A DNA stretch of 64,000 nt from the NCBI GenBank assembly GCA_016704445.1, contig JADJAE010000056.1, positions 1 through 64,000 of the forward strand, in the 5' to 3' direction. Shown here piece after piece: positions 50,129 through 60,201 of the stretch. The notes under the pieces are model-generated. The model did no database searches, was not told the origin of the DNA, and saw only the letters and a list, made by a program, of their open reading frames with translations. Source of the stretch: Deltaproteobacteria bacterium (GTDB lineage Bacteria > Myxococcota_A > Polyangia > Polyangiales > Ga0077539). The position numbers and the translations under genes are program-made. Each line of letters opens with the position of its first letter. Position 1 is the first letter of the stretch.

Positions 50129-51259
50129 ATGAAGTTTCGTGGAGCAAAGCCTTCGCTGGTCTCGTCGCAGGTTCGCAACACCGCCGCGTGGGCGCTCGCC
50201 GGGCCCACCGAGGACGCCGCGCACTCGTGGCGCAAGGCGCTGGTGTCGGCGGAGGAGATCCCCCACGGGCACGACGGCGACGGGGCCTACCTGCGGCTGC
50301 TGCTGGCGGCGCACCACGCCACCGTGGCGACCTTCGTGCCGACGGACTTCGACAGCCACATCCGGTTTCATGCGTGGCAGCGCTGCGAGACCGTCGCCGA
50401 TCTCCGCGTCGCCGCCGCAGTGCTTGAAGAGACCGCGGCGTGGGATCCGTCGGAGGTCTCCGCGCGCGTGGTGACCGTCCCCGGCGTGGGGCCGCTCTCG
50501 GGCCACGATGGAGAGTGGCTGGGCGTGCGCGCCGGGGCGCTGGGGCGGGCGCTGGCCCTGGGCGACGACGCCACCGCCGACGCGCAGACCGCCTTCCTCG
50601 ACGCCTCGCTGGAGCGCCACGCGGAGGCCTTCGCGGCGGTGCAGCGAGCGAAGGGCCGGGAGCTCATCGCCCTGGAGGTGGTGGCCACCATCGCCCACAA
50701 CCTGGGCGACCTCTCCCGGGTGGTGGAGACCTGGCCGTTGAAGACCCCGACGGCGCTCTCGGTGCGAAGGCGCTACGCCAAGCTCGGCCACGAGACCGAA
50801 GGCGACCCGCGCTTCGCGCTCGCTGGGCGCATCTACAAGCGCACCATGGCCGCGGAGAACCCGCGCTTCCTGGGGATGCGCGCGGCGCGCTCGCTGAGGG
50901 TGCACCGCGACCTGCTGCTGGGGATCGGTCCCTTCTTCGACGCGTGGGGAGAGGTCATGGCGAGGCACCCCTCGCTCGACGACGACGCTCCTGGCGGCGA
51001 CCTGGGAGGACGGGGCGCGGCCCTCGCGGCGCTGCTGCAGAGCCACCTGGCGGCGCCGACGGTGCAGGGCTTCCTTCGGGCCATCGCGGGCTTCCACCGC
51101 GAGGCCCCGGGGGGCGTGGAGCGCTACGCCGACGAGGTCGCGGCGCGCGATCGACCGGCGCTGCGGACGGGCGCGGTTCGAGAGGCGCTGGGGGTCGACC
51201 GGGAGCGCTTCGAGGCGCGGATGATCAACCGCTACCGGGCGGCCCTCGACGCGGGGTGA
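50129..51259 (+). CDS. Unrecognised 376-residue protein linked to pqqDE
   Basis: A mostly helical, soluble-looking protein without signal peptide or membrane segment. It opens MKFRGAKPSLVSSQVRNTAAWALAG. Notable stretches are AAHHATVATFVPTDFDSHIRFHAWQRC, GRELIALEVVATIAHNLGDLSRVVETWP and ENPRFLGMRAARSLRVHRDLLLGIGPFFDAWGEVM. Several conserved-looking His and Asp residues occur, but no catalytic motif I can name. It is seven bases after pqqE and three before the DUF1111 gene, so it is probably co-expressed with both. Function unknown; a partner of the PqqDE pair or of the iron-linked cluster are the contextual options. Confidence 0.75.
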   Translation: MKFRGAKPSLVSSQVRNTAAWALAGPTEDAAHSWRKALVSAEEIPHGHDGDGAYLRLLLAAHHATVATFVPTDFDSHIRFHAWQRCETVADLRVAAAVLEETAAWDPSEVSARVVTVPGVGPLSGHDGEWLGVRAGALGRALALGDDATADAQTAFLDASLERHAEAFAAVQRAKGRELIALEVVATIAHNLGDLSRVVETWPLKTPTALSVRRRYAKLGHETEGDPRFALAGRIYKRTMAAENPRFLGMRAARSLRVHRDLLLGIGPFFDAWGEVMARHPSLDDDAPGGDLGGRGAALAALLQSHLAAPTVQGFLRAIAGFHREAPGGVERYADEVAARDRPALRTGAVREALGVDRERFEARMINRYRAALDAG

Positions 51260-51262
51260 GCG

Positions 51263-52443
51263 TTGACGTCGCGGCTCGCCCCGATGCTGCTCTCGCTGGC
51301 CGTCGCGCTCGGCGTCGCCTCGTGCGGTGAGCGCGGCGGGGGAGCGGGGCTCACCGTGGTCCGCGATGATCCGTCGGACCAGCCCATCGATGGGGCGACG
51401 GCGGAGGACCAGCGCCTCTTCGACGAGGGCGATCGGCTCTTCGAGCGGGTGTACCGCCCCTCGCAGGGTCTCGGGCCGGTGTTCATCCAGTCGAGCTGTC
51501 GGGCCTGCCACGGCGCCGGAGGGCGAGGGCCGGGGAGCGTCACCCGCATGACCCTGGTGGGGGACGACGGGGTGAGCGCGAGGGCCGACCTGGCCCACCG
51601 GCTTCCCTTCGGGACCACCGCCCGACCGCAGTTCGCCGCGGGCGCGACGAGGGGGGTGATCCCTCCGTCGGTCGAAGGCCCGGAGCGGCTGCTGGTGTCG
51701 CGGCGCGTGGGGCCCGCGGTGTTCGGTCGCGGCTGGATGGAGGCCGTCTCCGACGAGGCCATCGTCGCCGAGGAGGCCCGTCAATCGGCCTCCGGGGAGC
51801 GGTGAGCGGGAGGGCCAACCGCCTCGCCGACGGGCGCATCGGGCGCTTCGGGGTGAAGGCCCGCGTGGCCGACCTCGACACCTTCTCCGCGGAGGCCTTC
51901 CAGGGGGACATGGGGCTCACCTCGCCGCGCGTTCCCTCGGAGGTCGCCAACCCCGACGGGCTCACCGATGACCTGCGCCCCGGCGTCGACCTGAGCGACG
52001 AGGTGGTGAGGGCGACGGCGGGCTATGTGCGACGACTGGCGATCCCGGCGCGCTCGGGGCTCAGCGCGGAGGGGCGGCGGCGCTACGAGCAGGCGGGCTG
52101 CTCGGGCTGCCATGTTCCTTCGATGGCCACGCGGGCGGATTTTCCCGTGGCGGCGATGGCCGGGCGCGAGGCGGCGCTCTACTCCGACCTGCTGCTCCAC
52201 GACATGGGAGACGCCCTGGCCGACGGCATCGCCGGAGAGGGCATCGCCACCGAGCGAGAGTGGCGCACGGCTCCGCTCCTGGGGATGAGGTTCTTCCGCA
52301 GCTTCCTCCATGACGGGAGGGCTCGATCGATCGAGGAGGCGATCAGACTCCACGGGGGCGAAGGGTCGGGAGCGGCGGCGGCCTTCGAGGCGATGTCCCC
52401 CGCCGACCGGGCGGCGCTTGTGGACTTCGTACGTCGGCTATGA
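51263..52443 (+). CDS. DUF1111 di-haem thiol-oxidoreductase-like lipoprotein (one frameshift)
   Basis: The start is a TTG at 51263, or the ATG at 51284, giving a signal sequence with lipobox GVASC. Haem-binding CRACH lies in the first part with FERVYRPSQGLGPVFIQSSC. After SASGE near 51797 one G appears to be missing: the family sequence continues in the next frame as VSGRANRLADGRIGRFGVKARVADL, then CSGCH, LLLHDMGDALADG, EWRTAPLLGMRFFRSFLHDGRA and SPADRAALVDFV to 52443. Both haem sites and the GRFG(V/W)KA signature of DUF1111 are present. These proteins resemble di-haem peroxidases and often sit beside imelysins in iron-related clusters. Restored length is about 393 residues. It overlaps the imelysin start by four bases. 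Confidence 0.85.
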
Positions 52444-53471
52444 AGGGCTTCGCCTACGCGTGGATCGCCCTCTGGCTGGTCGCTCTCGGCGGCGGAGAGA
52501 GCGCGCGTCTGCCCGAGTCACAGCGGGTCACCCTGGAGGTGAAGGCCTACGTCGAGGCGGAGATGGCCGCGCTCGAAGAGGCGACCCGGGAGCTGCAGCG
52601 CGCCGCCCCTGCGCCCGACGCCGACGGCTGGAGCGCGAGCGCCGACCCGGCCGCGGTGCGCTCGATGCGCGCCTCCTGGGGGCGGATGCGCGACGCCTAC
52701 GAGCACATCGAGGCCGCGGTGACGGTGCTCTTCCCGGAGACCGACGTCGCCATCGACGCGCGCTACGAGGGCTTCGCGGAGGACGGCCCGGACCGCGAGC
52801 CCTTCGACGGCCGCGGGGTCACCGGGATGCACGCCATCGAGCGCATCCTCTGGGCCGACCGGGTGCGGCCCGAGGTGCTCGCCTTCGAGGCCTCGCTTCG
52901 GGAGGGGAGCGTGTACACGGCCCCGGCCTATCCCTCGGACGCGCGGCAGGCCGCGGGCTTTCGCGACGCCCTGGTGCAGCGGATGATCGACGACGTGGCC
53001 GCGATGCGGCGGGCCTTCGGTCCGCTGGCGCTCGACCCCGCGGCGGCATGGCGGGGCGTGGTGTCGTCGGTGCGGGAGCAGCACGAGAAGGTCGACCTCG
53101 CGGCCACCGCCGAGGAGGAGTCCCGCTACGCCGACCGCACGCTCGCGGACATGCGCGCCAACCTCGAAGGCGGTCGGGTGCTGCTGGCGTGCTTCCGCCC
53201 GTGGTTTCGCGAGGCGGGCCAGGAGGCGCTGGCCGGGGAGATCGACCGACGGATGGCGCGCATCCAGGCGATGTACGCGGCGCTGCCGGGCGACTCGCTC
53301 CCGGCGGTCCCAGTGGGGTGGGACCCAGACGCCATCACCGAGGCGCAGCGGAGCACCCCGTATGGGGCGCTCTACACCTGGCTGGGCGGGGAGTCCGACC
53401 TCGAACGGGAGGAGTCGCTCGCCTCGATGATGGTGCGCGCCGGGCAGCGCCTGGGCATCGAGGTGCGCTGA
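52440..53471 (+). CDS. Imelysin-family (peptidase M75 / EfeO-like) protein
   Basis: A 343-residue exported protein. The N-terminal AWIALWLVALGGGESA looks like a signal peptide. The imelysin GxHxxE metal motif is GMHAIERILWAD at about residues 129-140, followed by long helices (YADRTLADMRANLEGGRVLLACF). Imelysins bind iron or haem-iron in the periplasm; despite the peptidase name, proteolysis is doubtful for most. Its ATG overlaps the DUF1111 stop, the usual pairing for this type of cluster. Confidence 0.9.
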   Translation: MKGFAYAWIALWLVALGGGESARLPESQRVTLEVKAYVEAEMAALEEATRELQRAAPAPDADGWSASADPAAVRSMRASWGRMRDAYEHIEAAVTVLFPETDVAIDARYEGFAEDGPDREPFDGRGVTGMHAIERILWADRVRPEVLAFEASLREGSVYTAPAYPSDARQAAGFRDALVQRMIDDVAAMRRAFGPLALDPAAAWRGVVSSVREQHEKVDLAATAEEESRYADRTLADMRANLEGGRVLLACFRPWFREAGQEALAGEIDRRMARIQAMYAALPGDSLPAVPVGWDPDAITEAQRSTPYGALYTWLGGESDLEREESLASMMVRAGQRLGIEVR

Positions 53472-53542
53472 CCCCGCCGGGCGTCACGCCCGCGGCGGCT
53501 GTCACGCCTTCGCCACGGGGCGGTCTGTTATGGTGCCCTCCG

Positions 53543-55036
53543 ATGTCGCCCTCGCGAAGCCTTGCCCTGGTGATCCCGGCGCTCCTGATGGCCTGTACCG
53601 AGGAGCCCGGCCCGGCTCCTGCCGATGCGGCGGTCGACAGCTCGCCGGTGGTCGACGCCCCGGCCTTCGACGCCTCCGTCGATGTGGTGAAGGAGCCCGT
53701 CGACGCGCCCCCGCCGGACTACCTCCGTCCCCCGGACGTGGCCCGCACCGAGACCGACGAGGCCCGCGCGGCGCAGCGACTGGCGTGCACCTTCCGGACG
53801 GGCGCCTGGCCCGCGGAGACCCTCGGTCGGGAGGTGCCCGTCGGGGACCAGATGCCGATCGATCACATCATCGTGGTGATGCAGGAGAACCGCTCCTTCG
53901 ACCACTACTTCCGTGGCCTGCCGGCGGCGGGACAGACGGACGTGGACGTGGCCGCGGATGACTGGTCCAACCCAGGGGCGGACGGGATGCCGGTGCGCTT
54001 CCGGCGCGACACCGAGCGCTGCGTCGAGGACGTCGCCCACGGGTGGAACCCCACGCACCGCCAGTTCAACGACGGCCGCATGGACGGCTTCGTGCTGACC
54101 AACAACCCCCACGGCGAGCGGGCGCTCACCTACTTCGACCAGACCGACCTGCCCTTCTACTACTCGCTCGCGACCACCTTCTCGATCGGCGACCGCTACT
54201 TCAGCTCGCTGCTCGGTCCGACGGGGCCCAACCGCATCTACCTGATGGCGGGCACCTCCTTCGGGCTGGCGCACAACACCCTGGTCTCGGGGGACACGCG
54301 CAACACGCCCGTGAGCCACCTCTTCAGCCGCCTCGACGACGCGGGCATCACCTGGAAGGACTACGCGGGCGGCCCCCGGATGCTCGGGTTCTTCTCGTAC
54401 TACGGCATCCACCGCGCGGCGACGCGCGAGCACTACGGCACCATCGACGACCTGCACCGCGACCTCGCCGCCGGGACCCTCCCCGCGGTGACCATCGTCG
54501 AGCCCAACTACGTGGGCGACGGAGGCGAGCGCGTCGACGAGCACCCGCCGGGCATCCCCATGAACGGCGAGCGCTTCGTCGAGCGCATCGTGCGCTCCCT
54601 CATGGCCTCGCCCCACTGGGCGCGCAGCGCGCTCTTCGTCACCTACGACGAGCACGGCGGCTTCGCCGACCACGTGGCGCCTCCCGCCGCCTGCGAGCCC
54701 GACGAGCTCACCCCGCGCATCAACGGCATGCCCGCCCCGGGGCGCTTCGATCGCCTCGGCATCCGGGTGCCCTTCATGCTCGTGTCCCCCTACGCGCGGC
54801 GGCATTTCGTGTCGCACCGCACCTTCGATCACACCTCGCTCCTGCGCTTCATCGAGGCGCGCTTCGGCCTCCCCGCGCTCACCCGACGCGACGCCAACGC
54901 CAGCATCCCGACGGACATGTTCGACTTCGCCAGCCCCCCCTTCATGACCCCGCCGACGCTGCCCCCCTCCGGGGCCATCGAGCCCGCGGTGCGTGAGCGG
55001 TGCACCCGGATGTTCCCCTCTTCGGGCGCGTTCTGA
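53543..55036 (+). CDS. Phosphoesterase lipoprotein, phospholipase C/acid phosphatase type
   Basis: A 497-residue protein with lipobox LLMAC and an Asp/Ala-rich linker. The alkaline-phosphatase-like domain of the PLC/AcpA family starts at HIIVVMQENRSFDHYFRGL, continues with LLGPTGPNRIYLMAGTS, VTIVEPNYVG and FVTYDEHGGFADHVAPP (metal-binding Asp/His), and RVPFMLVSPYARRHFVSH. The ENRSFDHYFG-like motif is the signature of bacterial phosphatidylcholine-specific phospholipase C. The natural substrate could be phospholipids or other phosphate esters at the cell surface. It is 71 bases after the imelysin gene and one base before the next. Confidence 0.9.
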   Translation: MSPSRSLALVIPALLMACTEEPGPAPADAAVDSSPVVDAPAFDASVDVVKEPVDAPPPDYLRPPDVARTETDEARAAQRLACTFRTGAWPAETLGREVPVGDQMPIDHIIVVMQENRSFDHYFRGLPAAGQTDVDVAADDWSNPGADGMPVRFRRDTERCVEDVAHGWNPTHRQFNDGRMDGFVLTNNPHGERALTYFDQTDLPFYYSLATTFSIGDRYFSSLLGPTGPNRIYLMAGTSFGLAHNTLVSGDTRNTPVSHLFSRLDDAGITWKDYAGGPRMLGFFSYYGIHRAATREHYGTIDDLHRDLAAGTLPAVTIVEPNYVGDGGERVDEHPPGIPMNGERFVERIVRSLMASPHWARSALFVTYDEHGGFADHVAPPAACEPDELTPRINGMPAPGRFDRLGIRVPFMLVSPYARRHFVSHRTFDHTSLLRFIEARFGLPALTRRDANASIPTDMFDFASPPFMTPPTLPPSGAIEPAVRERCTRMFPSSGAF

Positions 55037-55037
55037 G

Positions 55038-55574
55038 GTGCGGCGGGCGGCGCTGATCGCGGCGCTGCTGGTGGCGTCGTGCCGTGGCTCCCGCGCTCCC
55101 CGCGCCGACGCCGGGGAGCAGGCCTTCATCGCCTTCACCCGGGATTTCCAGGGATTCCAGCGCTGGCCCCGCACCCACCTGGGGCGCTTCTCCTCGGGGG
55201 GTCACCTCGAGGGTCCGCAGCAGTACGCGTACATCAACCGCCCCCGCCGGGAGGGGTCGCACCTCTACGACACCGGGACCATCATCATCCGGACGAGGGA
55301 GCGCGGCGCCCCGACGGAGTGGCAGATCTTCGCCTCGGTGAAGCGCGGAGGGAGCTACAACGCCCGAGGCAACGTGGGCTGGGAGTTCTTCAGGCTGCGC
55401 CTCGACGCGCAGGGCCGGGCGGTGATCATCGCCCGGGGGCTCAACCCCAGGACCGGGCTCGAGGATCCCTACTCGACCGGCGAGGGCGTCGGGTGCAACA
55501 CCTGCCACGGCACCACCGACGCGCGCACCTACGACGGAGTCATCAGCCCGATGCTCCGCCCTCCGGACCCGTAA
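55038..55574 (+). CDS. Cytochrome P460-like c-type haem lipoprotein
   Basis: A 178-residue protein starting at a GTG one base after the phospholipase stop. The lipobox is LLVASC. The pattern YAYINRPRREG, GTIIIRTRE, IFASVKRGGSYNARGNVGWEFFRLRL and the C-terminal CNTCHG followed by YDGVISPML follows the order of motifs in cytochrome P460: VYI, GT..VKE, a SVK strand, GNW.FY, C-x-x-C-H and PVL. The Lys in ASVKRGG is close to where P460 has a Lys in its haem pocket. P460 proteins handle hydroxylamine and NO; this role is inferred by resemblance only. A nirK operon lies about 10 kb away. Confidence 0.6.
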   Translation: MRRAALIAALLVASCRGSRAPRADAGEQAFIAFTRDFQGFQRWPRTHLGRFSSGGHLEGPQQYAYINRPRREGSHLYDTGTIIIRTRERGAPTEWQIFASVKRGGSYNARGNVGWEFFRLRLDAQGRAVIIARGLNPRTGLEDPYSTGEGVGCNTCHGTTDARTYDGVISPMLRPPDP

Positions 55575-55594
55575 GGGCCGCGATTGCCTCGCGG

Positions 55595-56071
55595 CTACTG
55601 GTTCGCCTGAGGGATCAGGATCTGAACGCCGCCGACGTTCACCCGGGTCTGCCCGTTGTGCTGGTCGATGTTGATGGGCGGCTGGTTGGTCACGCCCGGG
55701 ATGCGGATCTCCGTCGGGCGGTTGGTGTTGGTGCTCGGCCTCGCGGTCGTGGGCGCCGTGGGCGCTGCGGGCGCTGCGGGCGCTGCGGCGACGGGCGCTG
55801 CGGCGTCGGGCGCGGTGGGCGGGGCGGGCGGGGCGCCGGTGGGCGGGGCGGCGCCGGGAGCGAGCGTCCCGGGCTGGGCCATCGCGTTGGGGCCGGGCTG
55901 CGTGGGCCCCGCGTCGACCGACGTCACGGGCTGCATCGGGACGTCGGGCGCGGCGGGCGGCACCACCGTCGGAACGACCGTGGGCGTCGGCGCGGTCGCC
56001 TCCTCGCGGCGCTTGCAGGCGCCAGCCGTGAGCAGGAGGGCAATGGCCAGACCGGTGATCCGCGTCGTCAT
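55595..56071 (-). CDS. Ala/Pro-rich lipoprotein of unknown function
   Basis: A 158-residue lipoprotein with lipobox LTAGAC. Almost the whole chain is a Pro/Ala/Thr linker (the APAAPAAPTAPT region is encoded by a short GCGCTGCGG-type tandem repeat at about 55765-55800). Only the last 45 residues look ordered: RPTEIRIPGVTNQPPINIDQHNGQTRVNVGGVQILIP. The ATG at 56071 is preferred; an ATG at 56086 is possible. It is downstream of the zinc-ribbon gene with 34 bases between. Function not identifiable. Confidence 0.7.
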   Translation of the reverse strand: MTTRITGLAIALLLTAGACKRREEATAPTPTVVPTVVPPAAPDVPMQPVTSVDAGPTQPGPNAMAQPGTLAPGAAPPTGAPPAPPTAPDAAAPVAAAPAAPAAPTAPTTARPSTNTNRPTEIRIPGVTNQPPINIDQHNGQTRVNVGGVQILIPQANQ

Positions 56072-56105
56072 GCTGTGGGTCCCCATCGGAGTAGGTGAAG
56101 GGTGA

Positions 56106-56735
56106 TCAGTCGTTGGGAGGGCCGTGTCCGCGAGCCCAGGCGGCGAGGTCGGAGATGAGACGCGCGAGCCCATCGATCATTGGTTTGCCCTCCTCGAGCA
56201 CCACATGGATTTTCTGGTGGCTCAGGGTCACGGCGCCGTCCGAGGGAGCCACGGAGGAAGGGTCGATGTCCTCCCAGAGAAGCATCTGCGGGTCCTCCAT
56301 GAGGTTCTTCCACTGGAGCGCGTTGGCCGTGAGCACGAAGCCGTCGTCGGCCCCGCCGAAGAGGGTGTCGTCGTACTGCACCAGCACGCGCCCGATCGAG
56401 TCGCCGTGGGTCTCGTGGGCGGCCTTGAGCTTGCCGCGGGGGATGCTGCCGTGGAAGTAGAGCGAGTCCTGTGATCCCAGCCGACGGCGAGCGAGCGCGA
56501 CGAGCTCGGCCTCGGTGAAGCGCGCGGCGCTCGGCGGAGCGGCGGCGCGAGGCGCCTCGACGCGGGCCTCCTGAGCGACCGGCGCAGGAGCGGGGGCGTG
56601 AGCAGGAGCCGCGGAGGGCTTCAGCGAGAGGCCCGACAGCACGACGCCGCAGAACTCACAGGAGGCGACCGCCCCAGCGAAGGAGGCAGGAACGCCCGCG
56701 CCGCAGTTGGGGCACTTCAAGATCTCGAGGGCCAT
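56106..56735 (-). CDS. Zinc-ribbon protein with PH-like C-terminal domain
   Basis: A 209-residue cytoplasmic protein. LKCPNCGAGVPASFAGAVASCEFCGVVL is a four-cysteine zinc ribbon at residues 6-34. An Ala/Pro linker follows, then a helix (FTEAELVALARRRL) and a compact beta domain: FHGSIPRGKLKAAHE, VLVQYDDTLFGGADDGFVLTANALQWKN and LLWEDIDPSSV. The last part has the look of a YokE/bPH-like domain found in bacterial proteins of unclear role. No enzymatic motif. It may be co-transcribed with the downstream lipoprotein. Confidence 0.75.
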   Translation of the reverse strand: MALEILKCPNCGAGVPASFAGAVASCEFCGVVLSGLSLKPSAAPAHAPAPAPVAQEARVEAPRAAAPPSAARFTEAELVALARRRLGSQDSLYFHGSIPRGKLKAAHETHGDSIGRVLVQYDDTLFGGADDGFVLTANALQWKNLMEDPQMLLWEDIDPSSVAPSDGAVTLSHQKIHVVLEEGKPMIDGLARLISDLAAWARGHGPPND

Positions 56736-56789
56736 TGAGGGGGATCTTCCTTCGACCGAAGCGCCGTCGGGTGGCGTTCTATCAGAGTC

Positions 56790-58877
56790 TCAATCAGGTC
56801 GGCAGCCGTCGCCGCCGCAGGTGTCGATGATCTCGCCGGTGCGGAAGAAGGTCACCATCTGCCGCTGGTGCCAATCCCGGGCGCGAGGAAGCCCGTGGGG
56901 GTTGGCGCCCACCTCCGCCGGGGGGATGTTACCCGGCGCGGGCCACGCGTTGCCGAAGTCGTAGAGCACCACCCCGGAGCCTCGCCGGGGATACGCGGCC
57001 TGGGTGATGCCGAAGGGCGTGCGCTCGCGGTCGTAGTGCTGCATCAGCGCCACGCCGAGGTCTGAGCGCGCGGTGATCTCGTTGGTGAACACCGCCACCT
57101 CGAAGTCGCCCTTGGCCGGGGCGATCAGCACCTCGTGGGCGCTGTTGCCGGGGAAGGGCGACTCGTGGATGTGCCGGAGGTAGCTCACCGGGTCCGTGCC
57201 GTCCCAGAGGAGCTGCACGAAGGCGAGGGCGATGGCCTGGTCGGCGGTGCTGGCGTAGTTGCGGCGCAGGCCCTCGAGGTAGCCGGTGAAGTCTCGCGAG
57301 CGGTGCAGCAGGGTGAAGTAGTTGTTGCCCGGCACGCCGAGGTGGCCGCGGGTGACGTCCGGGGAGACGGCCATGAAGGTTCCGCCGAAGATGCCGCCCT
57401 GCGAGATGCCCGAGTAGTAGAGCTCGGAGGGGTTGATCCGGATGTTGCGGGAGGCGACCTCGGAGAGGCCGCCGAGCTGCTCGCGGACGGCGCGAGCGAG
57501 GAGCACCCACTCGACCATCCCCTGGTGCAGCCGCTCTCCCACCGAGGTGAAGTACGAGACGTCGCGCAGCGAGGCGAAGACCCCGGAGAGGTCCTCCTCG
57601 GACATGCCGGTGAGGTTCGACGCGAAGAAGATGAGGTTGTTCGCGTTGGCGATGCGGCCGTTGTACCCGGCGCGCACCTCCTCGGCCGATCCCAGCAGCC
57701 CGTGGCCGTACATCACCAGCCCGTGGGCTTCGCCTCGCAGCGCCGAGTGGGGGATGCGGATCCAGAAGCGCGGCTGGCGCGTCCCGTTGGCCACCGGGCG
57801 GCCGCTCGGGTCGTAGTTCATCTCCCAGCCCTGGAGGCTCCCGAGGCGGCGGGGGCGGAGGTAGTGGGGCACCTCGAAGGTGCCGGAGAGCTCGACGGCG
57901 ATGTTCTCGTCGAAGGGGCGGCCCGAGCCGTCGCGCATCGGGAGGAAGGTCGTCACGTTGTCGACCGTGAGCCGCGGGCCCGACGGCCCCACCCTCGTCA
58001 GCGCGTCGTCGCGCATCGCGAGCAGCCGACCATGGAGGCTCTCCGAGCTGGCCGTATGGAAGTCCCACGCGAGCGTGAGCGACGAGCGGGCGACCCCCGC
58101 CGCCTCCAGCAGCGTGAACACCTCGTCGAAGCGCGCCTGCCGGGGAGCGAGGGCCGTGTCGCCCGCGGTGGTTCCCTCGCGCAGCCGGGCGAAGGCCGGC
58201 GACGGGGCGATGGCCGCGCCCGCGGTGGTGCGCAGGTTGCGGAAGGCCACCACGTAGCGGGTGCCCTCCTTCAGGATCACCCCGGGCCGGAGAAACAGGG
58301 TCTTTCGCGCGGTCACCCGCTCCTGCGAGTCGAGCTCGACGAAGTACGGAATACGCTGGAGGGTATTGCCCCGCACCTCGTAGAGCAGCGCCGCGGCGTC
58401 GGCGGCCATGGAGCGGTCCATGTGCTCCTCGGTGGCCATGGCGGCGAGGTCGAGGTCGGGGAAGCTGGTCATGATGGGCGACCCGAGGCCGTAGCCGTCG
58501 AAGCGCAGGAGGGATCTCGGGTCGATGGGGTCGCGGCTGCCGTTGGCGGGGAGCGAGGTCGCGCCGAAGGTGAGCGAGTAGCCCGTGCGGCGCGCGGCGT
58601 CTCGGCGGAGGTAGAGGTTCGAGGGCCACGGGAAGGCGCACTGGCTCGGGTCGATGGGGTCGCAATCGCCCTCCGGGAGCGAGGCCGCGACGCTGGCGTC
58701 GTCCTCGGGCAGCGGGCCGCTGTCGACGACCAGCGAGCCCAGGTCGCCGACGTCGTGGGCGGGGACGTCGGTGACCACCGCGGCGTCGCGCGGCGCGTCG
58801 GCTGCGGTCTCGGTGCAGGCGCCGAGCGCGGCGAGGGTCGCGAGGGCGAGCGGAGCGAGGCGGGAGGTGGATCTCAT
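56790..58877 (-). CDS. Large alpha/beta-hydrolase-like lipoprotein
   Basis: A 695-residue lipoprotein (lipobox LGAC) with an acidic linker. The N-terminal half begins CDPIDPSQCAFPWPSNLYLRRD and contains Ig-like stretches (GVILKEGTRYVVAFRNLRT). The C-terminal half has the esterase/lipase pattern: GLVMYGHGLLGS, then the nucleophile elbow in YSGISQGGIFGG (G-x-S-x-G) and later PFGITQAAYPRRGSGVV. This build is common in Myxococcota secreted proteins related to virulence-factor lipases. Substrate unknown. The ATG at 58877 is well placed, with a short gap of about 100 bases to the divergent acyl-CoA dehydrogenase. Confidence 0.78.
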   Translation of the reverse strand: MRSTSRLAPLALATLAALGACTETAADAPRDAAVVTDVPAHDVGDLGSLVVDSGPLPEDDASVAASLPEGDCDPIDPSQCAFPWPSNLYLRRDAARRTGYSLTFGATSLPANGSRDPIDPRSLLRFDGYGLGSPIMTSFPDLDLAAMATEEHMDRSMAADAAALLYEVRGNTLQRIPYFVELDSQERVTARKTLFLRPGVILKEGTRYVVAFRNLRTTAGAAIAPSPAFARLREGTTAGDTALAPRQARFDEVFTLLEAAGVARSSLTLAWDFHTASSESLHGRLLAMRDDALTRVGPSGPRLTVDNVTTFLPMRDGSGRPFDENIAVELSGTFEVPHYLRPRRLGSLQGWEMNYDPSGRPVANGTRQPRFWIRIPHSALRGEAHGLVMYGHGLLGSAEEVRAGYNGRIANANNLIFFASNLTGMSEEDLSGVFASLRDVSYFTSVGERLHQGMVEWVLLARAVREQLGGLSEVASRNIRINPSELYYSGISQGGIFGGTFMAVSPDVTRGHLGVPGNNYFTLLHRSRDFTGYLEGLRRNYASTADQAIALAFVQLLWDGTDPVSYLRHIHESPFPGNSAHEVLIAPAKGDFEVAVFTNEITARSDLGVALMQHYDRERTPFGITQAAYPRRGSGVVLYDFGNAWPAPGNIPPAEVGANPHGLPRARDWHQRQMVTFFRTGEIIDTCGGDGCRPD

Positions 58878-58980
58878 GGGGAGGTGATGGGCGCGAATGA
58901 GAGCGGCGGAGCGGGGGGCGGGTCAAGGGTCGGCGCGGAGGGCGTGACAGCCGCCGCCCGGGTCAACGACTATCGCGGCC

Positions 58981-60197
<1,217 letters not shown>

Positions 60198-60201
<4 letters not shown>

